This document shows positions 31,033 to 40,012 of a stretch of 64,000 bases of DNA, in pieces. A program made the translations under genes and the position numbers. The DNA lies in NCBI GenBank assembly GCA_031761405.1, contig JASEVX010000003.1, forward strand, positions 117,994,849-118,058,848, in the 5' to 3' direction. Every line of letters starts with the position of its first letter. The first letter of the stretch is position 1. Source of the stretch: Serripes groenlandicus (taxonomy: Eukaryota; Mollusca; Bivalvia; Cardiida; Cardiidae). Below the pieces are notes generated by a model. That model saw only the letters and a list, made by a program, of their open reading frames with translations. It was not told the origin of the DNA and ran no database searches.

Positions 31033-31883
31033 GTCTGACGTTTTGAAGTACTTAGTTCTTGCTTTATAGGGGTAGTTAATTCTTTTCTGTAAAATTCCCT
31101 AAGACGATCTCTTTCACCAGCTTGTGTGTAGGGTGTCATTGCTCGAACTTGTTTTTTCATTTTTGCAGATGATGGTAATTTTTTTGGGGTACTGTAATCA
31201 TTAGCAAAATGAACTTGTTTTTTCATTTTTGTAGATGGTGGTGATTTCGTAGGAGTACTGTAATCATCAGATTCACTTTCGTCGGCTTTATCATCATGTA
31301 TGTTTCGTTTATGCATCCATTTCCATCTTGCTTGATTACCAATAACTTCTTGTGGTACGTTGCTTTCATGTAAAGCCTTTGAAAAAGTTTCCCAGCCTCT
31401 TGGTTCAATACCTTTTCTAAGTCTTAATGAATCATTGATTAAATCAATGATATTTGAGCCAGGAAGTCGTTTACCTTTGTATGAAACAACACCGTGATTA
31501 TCCCAAACAAGATTTTCATTATCTTTGACCATGTTTAAAAGTAATTCAGCTTTCTTTTGCATGGTTTTAGGAACGCTTTGTAATATTCGGTCATGCATTG
31601 AATTAGGTTCAGGATTTGATGGGGTAGTTGTATGTTGTTGTGATGGTTGTGACCATGATTGAGCCTTTTTCAATGAGTTCTGTAACTTGAATAAAGTTTC
31701 ACCGTACTTTTGCACCTTTTCTGTTTCTGACATATCTGACGTTTCCAATATACCCGACATCTTATTTTGTAGATGTGCTACATCTGCTACTTGTGGATTT
31801 GGTGGTAATCGAGGTCTTTGTTTTTGACGTTTCATATCCTCTAAGATTTGATAAGGTACAATAACCATTTTTCTGACTGACAT
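31017..31883 (-). CDS. Conserved Polinton accessory protein, Ser/Lys-rich, function unknown
   Basis: 288 residues. It starts MSVRKMVIVPYQILEDMKRQ. The middle contains a globular-looking part (ENLVWDNHGVVSYKGKRLPG, SNIIDLINDSLRLRKGIEP, then LHESNVPQEVIGNQARW). The C-terminal third is low-complexity and basic with an internal duplication (YSTPTKSPPSTKMKKQVHFA and YSTPKKLPSSAKMKKQVRAM). I recall a 'WD..G...Y.G..IPGSNIxDLI' protein at this spot in other Polintons, without known role. A DNA-binding or core role would fit the basic tail, but that is inference. It is intact and separated by 5 bases from the gene before it. Confidence 0.7.
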   Translation of the reverse strand: MSVRKMVIVPYQILEDMKRQKQRPRLPPNPQVADVAHLQNKMSGILETSDMSETEKVQKYGETLFKLQNSLKKAQSWSQPSQQHTTTPSNPEPNSMHDRILQSVPKTMQKKAELLLNMVKDNENLVWDNHGVVSYKGKRLPGSNIIDLINDSLRLRKGIEPRGWETFSKALHESNVPQEVIGNQARWKWMHKRNIHDDKADESESDDYSTPTKSPPSTKMKKQVHFANDYSTPKKLPSSAKMKKQVRAMTPYTQAGERDRLREFYRKELTTPIKQELSTSKRQTWERY

Positions 31884-31888
31884 TGTTC

Positions 31889-32254
31889 TTACAGTGATTT
31901 CAGCACACCACCAAGTCCCCCGATAACAGCTTTTCCTAACAATGGTAATAAGGCTCCTGCAAGCAACGGTAGGAATCCTCCTTTCTGGTTAAGAATTCGT
32001 TTCTTTTTCTTAATGGAAACCGATTTCGATGCAATTTGTCTGAGTTGTTGACGGATTGGATGTAACTTAGTCTTATGAGCCTTGGTCAGATGAACATTGC
32101 CTTTTAAAACGTTGTGACAACATTCCGAAACACAATCAATGACAGGACGATTAGCTGCGTTTATTAGCTTTTTTCTCACGTTGTGTGGTGACTGTATCAT
32201 GGCCATTACCATTGATCCATGTTTTCTAATGAGTGGTGATTTCTGTTTACCCAT
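31889..32254 (-). CDS. Small virion-type protein ending in a GGFL hydrophobic tail
   Basis: 121 residues. The order is: basic N-terminus; VSECCHNVLKGNVHLTKAHK; LRQIASKSVSIKKKKRILNQ; then KGGFLPLLAGALLPLLGKAV, a hydrophobic C-terminal helix. It shares the order 'N[IV]..G.[VI].L, then KR.IL, then GGFL' with the adjacent gene 32,262-33,008, so the two may be paralogues. A membrane-active tail like that of adenovirus pVI is one possibility, not proven. Spacing is 7 bases after the previous stop and 5 before the next ATG. Confidence 0.65.
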   Translation of the reverse strand: MGKQKSPLIRKHGSMVMAMIQSPHNVRKKLINAANRPVIDCVSECCHNVLKGNVHLTKAHKTKLHPIRQQLRQIASKSVSIKKKKRILNQKGGFLPLLAGALLPLLGKAVIGGLGGVLKSL

Positions 32255-32261
32255 GTTGACA

Positions 32262-33008
32262 CTATCTCTGTCTGAAGTAAAATGATCTATTTCTTTTCAT
32301 TGCAAATCGTGAATACAAAGCACCTAAAGCTGTTCTTGCTGATGATGAAAGTGGTACAGTTGTCAGCGGCGAAAATGGTGCAATATCGTACAAGTCCGTA
32401 GCACGGGATGCTGCGTATGGAGGAGAACCAAGTCCACTTGAAGAAGGAATAGATTGAAACTTTATTTGTTTCCGTGGTGTCATTGTCCGAACTTGCTTTT
32501 GTCTTTTTTGACTTTTAGGTGTTTTTTTCTTCAAATCCTTTTTCTTGGTTTTTGTTTTTGTTTTATTTCTGGGTTTTTTTCTCATTGTAATAAATCTTTC
32601 ATCGATGACATATCGGTCATTTCTTTTTTTTTGTGGCTTTTTCCTTTGTTTGTCAACACCAAATTTACGAGCTGCCTTTTCTCCGTCCCATCGTAACAAA
32701 CTTCTGATTATAACACCACCAAGAAACCCTCCTCCGGCAGGTTTAAGAATGATTTTTCGCTTGACTTCTTCATCAATCTCAGGGTTGGCTAACTTATGTA
32801 TGTCATCTTTATGTTTCGTCATGTATGTAACCGTCTGTTTCGGTAATTTGATTTTATGACCAACAATGTTTTTAGCAGCCAAAGTAAACCATTTTAATAT
32901 TTCTTTTAACCCTGCTTTGAGTAAAGCTTCTCTGGCATGTTTGTTGGTTTCATGACTTAGGTTTTGTAAGGCATGAATCACTGACTTTGAAGTGTGTGGT
33001 ATAGCCAT
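32262..33008 (-). CDS. Basic core-type protein with GGFL motif
   Basis: 248 residues, strongly basic. The N-terminal third is helical (LKEILKWFTLAAKNIVGHKI, then KQTVTYMTKHKDDIHKLANP), followed by RKIILKPAGGGFLGGVIIRS. The central part is Lys-rich (NKTKTKTKKKDLKKKTPKSQ) and the C-terminal part Ser/Pro-rich. The Lys-rich segment fits a DNA-binding core protein and the N-terminal half resembles the neighbouring 121-residue protein. The function is not established. It is the second gene in the minus-strand block after the ATPase. Confidence 0.65.
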   Translation of the reverse strand: MAIPHTSKSVIHALQNLSHETNKHAREALLKAGLKEILKWFTLAAKNIVGHKIKLPKQTVTYMTKHKDDIHKLANPEIDEEVKRKIILKPAGGGFLGGVIIRSLLRWDGEKAARKFGVDKQRKKPQKKRNDRYVIDERFITMRKKPRNKTKTKTKKKDLKKKTPKSQKRQKQVRTMTPRKQIKFQSIPSSSGLGSPPYAASRATDLYDIAPFSPLTTVPLSSSARTALGALYSRFAMKRNRSFYFRQR

Positions 33009-33065
33009 GTTTACACAAAGACCTGACCAAGATAAATGAATGTTAATCTTCTCATCATAAGTGTT

Positions 33066-33731
33066 TTATAGTGGAGAATAAACAATAGGTCCACGATCTT
33101 CATTTTGTGTAAACCATCTGTGAAATATATCCGTTCTTAGTTTCATCTCCTTTTGAGTACGAGAATGAAAATCAATCACCAAATACCCATGATCTTTAGA
33201 TGTAGCATCTTGGTAGGCCATTATCAAATGAGGTGCTTGCATTTGATTTGCCAAAGTCTTTATTTGATTCTTATCACGTACATTTTGAAACAAGATCATG
33301 TATTTTGAATTCAAACTAATGGTTCGACTCGACTTGGACTGTTGAAACATGTTTTGTGTGATATAAATCACACTTGCATTCCTATGATGACCTTTTCTTG
33401 TAAACCATAACTTGATTTTATCTTCATCTTTTTCCCCTAACATGTCATCAAAGACAACTAAATGTGGAATGTCAACATCACTTACAATTTCATTTTCATC
33501 GTCGGGAATACCTTCAATGAATTTCATGATTTCGAATTTCTCTTGCATAACATTGTAAGCATGTTGCCATTCTTTGTAACACCATACCACTTTTTCTGGT
33601 ACAATGTTGAACAGATCATTTCTATATTCAATCAGTTTATGAACGAATTCTGTTTTTCCACATCCACTAGGCCCTGTGATATACATATTACAGGGGTGCT
33701 GAAATAATATGGACTGAATATCGGCATCCAT
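33066..33731 (-). CDS. A32/FtsK-HerA-type genome-packaging ATPase
   Basis: 221 residues, intact. Walker A GPSGCGKT at residues 20-27, Walker B LVVFDD at 91-96, then SVIYITQNMFQQ (sensor-like region, about 140-151) and a C-terminal FHRWFTQNED. This is the Polinton packaging ATPase family, related to the A32-like ATPases that push DNA into capsids. It is the first gene of the minus-strand structural block. The preceding 84 bases hold the polymerase polyadenylation signal and no clear TATA box (a CCTTTAAAG motif near 33,745 is a weak candidate). Confidence 0.93.
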   Translation of the reverse strand: MDADIQSILFQHPCNMYITGPSGCGKTEFVHKLIEYRNDLFNIVPEKVVWCYKEWQHAYNVMQEKFEIMKFIEGIPDDENEIVSDVDIPHLVVFDDMLGEKDEDKIKLWFTRKGHHRNASVIYITQNMFQQSKSSRTISLNSKYMILFQNVRDKNQIKTLANQMQAPHLIMAYQDATSKDHGYLVIDFHSRTQKEMKLRTDIFHRWFTQNEDRGPIVYSPL

Positions 33732-33787
33732 GTTAACTCTTTAAAGGTCTGAGAAGAAATAACAACACAAGAATAAAGTTATCTTAT

Positions 33788-33793
33788 TTTATT
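33788..33793 (-). terminator. AATAAA polyadenylation signal of the polymerase gene
   Basis: GTGAATAAAATAAG on the minus strand, 23 bases past the polymerase stop. It separates the polymerase transcript from the capsid-block transcript. Confidence 0.6.
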
Positions 33794-33815
33794 CACATCT
33801 TTTATACAATTCATA

Positions 33816-36800
33816 TTATTGACGCAGAGATTTGTACCCATATGGAACAGTGTCCGTATCATTGACAATAACTCTTTTTGTATACACTGATCTGTACGTT
33901 TTTGTTTGAGCTTCACTTGTCACAGATCTGTCGGTATGTCTTTTAATTCTACACGCATAGGTCACTTTTATTTCTGTGTTACGATCTTCAGCACATTGTG
34001 TAAATGTTTCAAAGTTGATCAATTGACAGGTATTATAATCCAATGTGATTCCTTTCACTTTACATTTAGTTTCTCTTTTTCCTTCTTTTGTTTTCATTTC
34101 ATAAGCATAATTTGTTGGACCTAGTCCTCTGAATTTGACAATTGTACAATCTGGCTCTTCATCTGTCCATTTTCCTAGTCTGCTATTAATAATGGGTGGA
34201 TTCCATAAGCATGGATCATGAATGTACATACAACTGTCTGTGTCAAAGTACAATACTCTTGATTTTAATTTTTCTAAGATACTGTACAGTTCCATTCTTG
34301 CATACGCTGTCACATAGGAACCCACTATAACATTGGCTGTAGCATGGGTTTCAATGTGATCTAACTTGGTCTCATAATTCACCAGTATGAAATCACACTC
34401 ATTATCAAATATTTCAACATGTTTCACAAAAACATTTGAGTTATTCATCATTTCAAAGTACTTTGTTGCATCTTTAATGTACTCAGTTTGACTCATGATT
34501 TCTCGCTGAGCCAATTTTCCCCAAAGACAATTCAACATGATCTTTGCAAAAGCTCGAAGACCTGGATTTTTCTGAATGGAAGATGAGTCAAGTTTGACAC
34601 CTTCTGCTTTTTCATAATCATGAATGAACTTCTGCTTTTCCGAATCAGACTTACACCAACCGGGGTAACCACTAGCTTCCTGCTTGATTTTCAAGAAGTT
34701 ATCTACATACCCTTGAAAGAATTGATTTGAGATCGAAGTAAAATGCCAAATTTCATACACATGAATCAATTGATACCCCATGTCTAAAGCTTTGAACAAT
34801 TCAAATGTTATCCACGTTCCAACCATTGATCTTTCATCCTGATTATGATTGCAAGTATTGGAACTTTCTTGTGCACATTTCATACAGAGAGGAAACATCA
34901 ATTTATTATTGCAATGAACAGGTAAAACGGGGTGTAACAAATCATCTGGTGGTGAAACTTTGCATTTAATCAATCCTTCATACTGACGAATATTTTCCAT
35001 ATCAATACTCTCAGCGGTTATAACTTTTGGGTGTCCAACCGGATAAGATTTGTGTTTACAAACAAAGGGATACAAAGAACAAATATCAATGTACTTGATT
35101 TCTTTGTCCTTACTTTCATTAATATCATGAGTAATTTTCACTGAATTACATCGACCTCCATACAAAGCCTCTTTTGGGTCAATGGGGTCACAATAGGGAA
35201 ACAACTTGTCAATTTTGGATTTGAAGACTTTGTCATTTTTAATCTTAGCATCGAATTCATGTTCCCACATAATTTTAACATTGAAACCTTTAACTTTAAT
35301 TTCCTCAAGACGATTCATTGTACTATTGTATAAATGTTGCATAGTCTCACCAGTGATAGGACTTAACTGATTTCGTTTTGGGTAACAAACTGGACAACCA
35401 TGATACAAGTCCCCAAGGAATTCATAGACTGTGTTTGTCTTCTCATGATAACCATCTACACTATATCTACCAATTCTGAATTCTCCATCATTTCTAGCGT
35501 GCTGAATGTAAATACCCTTTTCATTAGCTATGCTTTGTATCCACCGTATTGCTTTCATAGAAAAGCGACGTTGGGATGAATCTTTACTTGAAATAATAGC
35601 AATTTTACCTTTTGGTAAATAATTCTGTCTCCATACCTTATTGCAAGCATCTGCAATAGTAACTGACTCTAAAAGCGGATCGATACCATCATGTTTCATG
35701 AACACTTTTCTGAATTGTCCACATCCTCGTCTAAGGATATCAACATCAGACCTACAATAAGACTCTATCTCTTTCTGAAAATCGAAAATGACACTCTGTT
35801 CTACTTTTTCATTATACCAGACCATGAATTTTTCTCTTCCTTCTTTAGACATTGAGTCAGGCTTGTAATATTTGACATCAAGATAAGGCCCAACATAACT
35901 ACAGAACTGATCTGTATTTGCCCAGTGGGGGAAGTAACCTTTTTTCATTTCATGAAGACCAAATGTATCTGGGAACTTAGCCAATGCACAGCTCATGAAA
36001 TTAAATGAATCAATTAAACGAACCCCATTCAATTCCAGTTTCATGATACTGTTTCCATTCATGATTAACTTTGGGAGTTTCACTCCAAATGAAATGACTT
36101 GATGTAAAATGAATTGACCGTCATATCCTTTAAAATTGTGAGCAATAGCTGTGATGCCTTTATGTTGATCAGAAAACAGCCAGTTGCAAAAATCAGTCAA
36201 TGTATTTACTCCTTGAAATACAACTTCTCTTTCTTTTGAAAATGATGTGTTACAAGTTGAACAATGAAAATCAAGAGATTCATTGATACATTCATCACAT
36301 GCATAATGAGCAATACAGTAATTAGGGATATGAACACCTGTATCTTGTTTGCATTCAAAATCATAAAATATAAACAGTGGCTTTTTCCCCCCTGTAGTAC
36401 TGGTTTTATCGTCTGTCTTATTCAACTTTCTTTTCTAAGGTTGAATATGACACCTATGAGATAAGATAGTGATTTTTTGACAGTATCGGCATTTTTTCAT
36501 ACCTTTACAAACGTGTAGCGCTTTTCTGACTTTATATTGACCTCCACATTTCAAACAAGATTTCACAAGTTGACAAATGGATTTCTTCTGTTTTCCAACT
36601 ACTATCTTATGATTGTGAAAACATTCTGAACCATAGAAAAATCTGTTACAATCTTGACATTGTTTTGATGTCTCAAATGACATACACTTTTCTATGGTAA
36701 AGCATGCTTTACAATTGTGTGAACAAGAATGGCTTTCACGATTTTGATATGCAACATCACAGAACTCACAATAGTAGCTACAGCCAAAAAACCCAGTTAT

Positions 36801-37813
36801 ACTAGAAATGTAGTCGTAATGACCTTGATGATAATACAAATGAAGTACTTTACTTTGTCTGTACACAACAGGGTGTTCAAAGACGAACTCTACAGAAGTA
36901 TGCTGAGAGTGTACTTTAATAACATAGTCTTTTGCATAGAGAAATGTCTGTATGATCTAGTCTCGTCTAGTCCACAAGATTGATTTGGTGAAATCCCTGT
37001 TTTCATCAGGATGTCTTCAGCGTCACTCTTTTGAAGTGGTCGTTCGGGTTTTCTTATTTGTTGCCATTTCAATCTCCAGTCATCTGTGTCATGGTGATTC
37101 ACATGACAAATACCAACTGCTAAAGCTCTTGCAAAACACATACTGTCATTGTTATTATTGATTTGTACAATGGAATGCATGTTTTTAGCAAAGATTTTTG
37201 AATCCAGAATTTCTGTTGAATTCAACTTCTTTTTTTTTCCATCACCAGATGAAGAATGAGCGTGTGAAATGATAAAAGTCATGCGTCCATCGGTCAGACT
37301 GAACTCTGTGTTTGATTGTAATACTTTTTCAATTTCATTCAACATGATTATACCTTCTAGCTGACTAGCATTCATAAATGGAATGTAAATTCCCATGTTT
37401 AAAGATGGATGATTAATAGTAATTCTAATCTTATCGGTAGGTTCCGTTTTCAAAGTTGATTTGATTTCCTCTGTAATATTGTCAAACAGTTTTATCAATT
37501 CTCGTGGTGGTAATTCTTCAAATTTCTTGAAAGTTGCAGTCATTACATGCGATTCAGTCTTGAATTTACGAGATTTCTTATTCAAAGAATGTTGTAGATG
37601 AAATAAATGTTTGATATCAGATGTATCTTCTTCATTGTTTTCTTCTATCATTTTTACAGGTTTCTTTTTAATCAAGTCAAGTTCGTAGTCCTCATCGTCT
37701 GAATCAAGTATAGCAAGTTTTCTATGCTTTCGTCGTTTTGGTGGGAAATCATCATCATCATCATCGTCGTCGCTTTCACTACTGTCTGAATACGGTACAA
37801 TTCTCTTCGACAT
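33816..37813 (-). pseudogene. Protein-primed family B DNA polymerase, one frameshift and one nonsense codon
   Basis: About 1,330 codons. Segment 1 (37,813-about 36,965): acidic N-terminus (SDSSESDDDDDDDD), then the family's N-terminal domain to NQSCGLDE. The frame then shifts by one base near 36,953-36,970, inside the short repeat GACTAGACGAGACTAGA. Segment 2 (about 36,965-36,438): Cys/His zinc-ribbon region (YYCEFCDVAYQNRESHSC to CRYCQKITILSHRCHIQP), closed by an in-frame TAG at 36,435-36,437. Segment 3 (36,434-33,816) is open. Exo I is FYDFECKQD, Exo II AHNFKGYDGQF, Exo III YCRSDVDIL; Pol A is SLYPFVCKHKSYPVG, B KIMLNCLWGKLAQRE, C YFDTDSCMYI; then KVKGITLDY. All catalytic Asp residues are present. 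The start is taken at ATG 37,813, because a TATATAA box (37,854-37,860) lies only 5 bases upstream of the first ATG. Confidence 0.9.
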
Positions 37814-37849
37814 TTTGTTAGAGACTAATTGTAAATGGATGACATCCAT

Positions 37850-37956
37850 GAGTTATATAGCAGTTGTCTGTCATACTCCTATAAAAGAAGGGTGATTATC
37901 AGTACTGGTTATCATACAGTCTGATCCATTCAGAGTGATAACATCATTAATTCAGC
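37850..37956. promoter_or_regulatory. Divergent promoter between polymerase and zinc-knuckle genes
   Basis: Minus-strand TATATAA at 37,854-37,860 serves the polymerase. Plus-strand TATAAAAG at 37,880-37,887 serves the gene starting at 37,957. The two boxes are about 20 bases apart. The TATA positions argue for the internal polymerase start at 37,813. Confidence 0.6.
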
Positions 37957-38757
37957 ATGGCTAGAAATATGGCAAGAATGTATGTGTACGTTAACGCATA
38001 TACACATGAATATGAGATCACTAACATACCAACAACTTACCCGATCAGACATGTGGGGACATATGTTGGATCTTTTGCTTCTTTCCAGGCATTAGAGGAC
38101 GATGAATACAGAATTGGTAAACACAGAGTATTTGACAGAATCAGTATCGACGACATGTATGGACCAAATGGAAAAAGACCCAATTTCTGTTTTATCTGTC
38201 ACAAAGAAGATCACTGGGCCAGTAAATGTCCAGAGAAAGATAATCAGATTGCAAAATATCAGTTTGTGTATGTAAACCCACACACTCATGATATCACCTT
38301 ACAGTCAGCCCTTTATCGCACACCTATAGTGAAGCAAGACATGATTTTTGTTGGAGCTTTTACATCTTTTTGCAATGACTACAATCGATATTGCTTGAGA
38401 ACTTACCAACAAAAATGGAACTCTACTTCAGTTAAAAAAACACCAGACATCACGGATCAAGTAACGCAAACAGATCAACCCGATAAAAAAACTGTCGTGG
38501 ATCAAATAACACAGTCAGAGCAATTCAATGAAAAAACTGTCTTAGATCAAATAACACCATCAGATCAATCCAATGAAAAAATGGATGCTCAAACCGATGA
38601 AAAAACAAAGTTGAAGAAACAGAACTGCTTTATCTGCAAAACAGACAATCACAAACAGAAAATCTGCCCAGATATTGTGGTAAAACCAATCAAACCCAGG
38701 AAACGGAAAAGTACCACAGAGACCGAAAATCCAACAAAGAAAAGAAAGGGAAATTGA
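37957..38757 (+). CDS. Double zinc-knuckle protein with internally duplicated domain, unknown
   Basis: 266 residues. Two CCHC knuckles: CFICHKEDHWASKC (about residues 68-81) and CFICKTDNHKQKIC (about 226-239). Each half of the first 150 residues carries a copy of a domain of about 40 residues: MYVYVNAYTHEYEITNIPTT...VGTYVGSFASF and QFVYVNPHTHDITLQSALYR...MIFVGAFTSF. Between the second copy and the second knuckle lie near-repeats of the form DQ(V/I)TQ(T/S)(D/E)Q, rich in Asp/Gln. The tail is basic (KPRKRKSTTETENPTKKRKG). CCHC knuckles bind single-stranded nucleic acid in retroviral nucleocapsids and in host CNBP-type proteins. A nucleic acid-binding role here is inferred. I do not recognise it as a canonical Polinton gene. 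It is plus strand, TATA box at 37,880, AATAAA at 38,872. Confidence 0.75.
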   Translation: MARNMARMYVYVNAYTHEYEITNIPTTYPIRHVGTYVGSFASFQALEDDEYRIGKHRVFDRISIDDMYGPNGKRPNFCFICHKEDHWASKCPEKDNQIAKYQFVYVNPHTHDITLQSALYRTPIVKQDMIFVGAFTSFCNDYNRYCLRTYQQKWNSTSVKKTPDITDQVTQTDQPDKKTVVDQITQSEQFNEKTVLDQITPSDQSNEKMDAQTDEKTKLKKQNCFICKTDNHKQKICPDIVVKPIKPRKRKSTTETENPTKKRKGN

Positions 38758-38871
38758 CATTTTCATTTTTTCAAAAATGTAAAATATAAGTGACATCTTT
38801 TTGAACTCTTTTTGTTTCTCTCATTGTGTATAGACATTCACTTTCATTGTGTATATTTTATCTTAAGATGA

Positions 38872-38877
38872 AATAAA
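38872..38877 (+). terminator. AATAAA polyadenylation signal of the zinc-knuckle gene
   Basis: Located in TTATCTTAAGATGAAATAAA, 115 bases past the stop. The same block, nearly identical, recurs downstream of the gene at 40,685 (AATAAA at 41,535-41,540), showing a duplicated 3' module. Confidence 0.6.
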
Positions 38878-38966
38878 AGTTCAAAAAATACATTATGTTT
38901 TTTTCATAATCCAAATAGTAAAAAAATGACAATTTGAAAAGTTAAAAACTTTTCGAGATATTTGGT

Positions 38967-38981
38967 AGTCTAAAAAGGACT
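38967..38981 (-). promoter_or_regulatory. Degenerate histone-type stem-loop
   Basis: On the minus strand AGTCCTTTTTAGACT, 23 bases past the stop of the gene at 39,005. It is followed by ACCAAATATCTCGAAAAGTT, almost the same 3' flank as the hairpin at 41,455-41,470. One stem base is missing compared with the 16-nt pattern, so pairing is weaker. Confidence 0.5.
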
Positions 38982-39004
38982 TTTTTTCCTGCTTAAGTCA
39001 TCGT

Positions 39005-39277
39005 TTAATAATTTTCAAACGATGACTTCAAGCAAGGATATTGCTTGACAAGTTTACCTTGCCAAGCACAGTTCATTGTGGAAGGTATGAACTCCGCCAA
39101 ATCAGGGTAGAGATTACCCATCTTCACTGCAGGTTGCCTAGTATGGTAATCATACCCTCGTCTTAAATAGAATGCAACCATAATCTGCTCAATATCTTTC
39201 TTTATCTCCTTCATTTTCTTATCTGATTTCTTTTCACAGCCAAACAGCCGACGGAAGAATTTCACTAATCGGTTCAT
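39005..39277 (-). CDS. Small right-arm protein, unknown
   Basis: 90 residues from ATG 39,275-39,277. The basic, amphipathic N-terminus (MNRLVKFFRRLFGCEKKSDK) is followed by a charged helix (MKEIKKDIEQIMVAFYLRRG) and a polar C-terminus. The frame is open for 18 more codons upstream, but a TATATA box (39,312-39,317) lies inside that extension, 35 bases before this ATG, so I take the inner start. It is followed by a degenerate histone-type hairpin. No family recognised. Confidence 0.5.
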   Translation of the reverse strand: MNRLVKFFRRLFGCEKKSDKKMKEIKKDIEQIMVAFYLRRGYDYHTRQPAVKMGNLYPDLAEFIPSTMNCAWQGKLVKQYPCLKSSFENY

Positions 39278-39518
39278 AGTTGAGGAATAGAATTTTAAAT
39301 CGAAAGAGTGGTATATAAATGATAATTTCATGACCTACTAACCTACTGACCTAAGTTAATAAATCGTCAAAGTTGAAAAAACATTATGTTTAAAGTGACC
39401 TACTGACCCACTGACCTACTTTTTTAAATCTTTAAAGATTTAACACAAAGGTAGTTTAGATCACGTCCGCGCTCAATAGTATAAAACCACGCTAAAGTTA
39501 TTTCATTTTCACTAAATC
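39278..39518. promoter_or_regulatory. Divergent promoter with two blocks of TGACCT half-sites
   Basis: Minus-strand TATATA at 39,312-39,317 and plus-strand TATAAAA at 39,480-39,486. Between them are two blocks of three 8-bp direct repeats: TGACCTAC, TAACCTAC, TGACCTAA (39,331-39,354) and TGACCTAC, TGACCCAC, TGACCTAC (39,396-39,419). On the other strand these are AGGTCA-type half-sites with a 2-base spacer, the layout of DR2 nuclear receptor elements. Binding is inferred only. Confidence 0.6.
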
Positions 39519-39845
39519 ATGGATCAATTCCGAGATCAGGTAGCTTTGATGGCAGCTCAGCTGAAAGCTATTAGCGATCAGATGGAGCTGCTTCAAATCC
39601 AACTGAAGTATACGGCAGCGAAGAAGACAGAGTGTTGCATCGTCGACGAGGAGACACCATATACGCCGTGTAATTCCCCGAAGATGGTTCAACACACTAT
39701 CCCGGAGACAGAGAGTTGGGACGATGACGATGAGCCGCCATTCAACCCAACCTCGGGGTATTCGGATACGGCCGTGAAGCGGATCGTCAGGCGGGCACAG
39801 TCAATGTGTCCTGCCTGTCGAAAAGTTGGGGGCTGTGAACATTAG
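39519..39845 (+). CDS. Coiled-coil protein with CPxCR...GCxH tail, unknown
   Basis: 108 residues. The N-terminal third is a probable coiled coil (FRDQVALMAAQLKAISDQME, then LLQIQLKY). The middle is acidic and Pro-rich (ESWDDDDEPPFNP) and the end is MCPACRKVGGCEH, a possible Cys3His metal site. The same tail layout closes the left-arm gene 25,407-25,673, so the two look like members of one family. TATAAAA lies 33 bases upstream, and a histone-type hairpin lies 25 bases past the stop. Function unknown. Confidence 0.65.
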   Translation: MDQFRDQVALMAAQLKAISDQMELLQIQLKYTAAKKTECCIVDEETPYTPCNSPKMVQHTIPETESWDDDDEPPFNPTSGYSDTAVKRIVRRAQSMCPACRKVGGCEH

Positions 39846-39870
39846 TTCTACAACAACCCCCAAAACAAAA

Positions 39871-39886
39871 TGCCCTTTTCAGGGCA
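39871..39886 (+). promoter_or_regulatory. Histone-type 3' stem-loop
   Basis: TGCCCTTTTCAGGGCA has the histone loop and inner stem exactly, with the outer G-C replaced by T-A. The context also fits: CAAAACAAAA before, ACCA after, and CTAGAAAGTTC starting about 10 bases downstream, like the purine-rich element bound by U7 snRNA. It is located 25 bases past the stop of the gene at 39,519. Confidence 0.65.
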
Positions 39887-40012
39887 ACCAGAGAACTAGA
39901 AAGTTCAACTTTCCTTCAATTTGTCAGTATACATAAACAGAAAAACAAATCAGTCCTGTCATTTAAAGTCTTGAACTCATAGGGGGAAAGACAGATACAA
40001 CACTCAATAACA

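Noticed and set aside
32454..32859. Plus-strand hydrophobic frames
   Set aside because: They are antisense to the Lys-rich region of the basic core-type protein. Phe/Leu-rich translation is the expected shadow of Lys codons.
33462..34124. Plus-strand frames opposite the ATPase and polymerase
   Set aside because: Shadows of clearly recognised minus-strand genes, without domains of their own.
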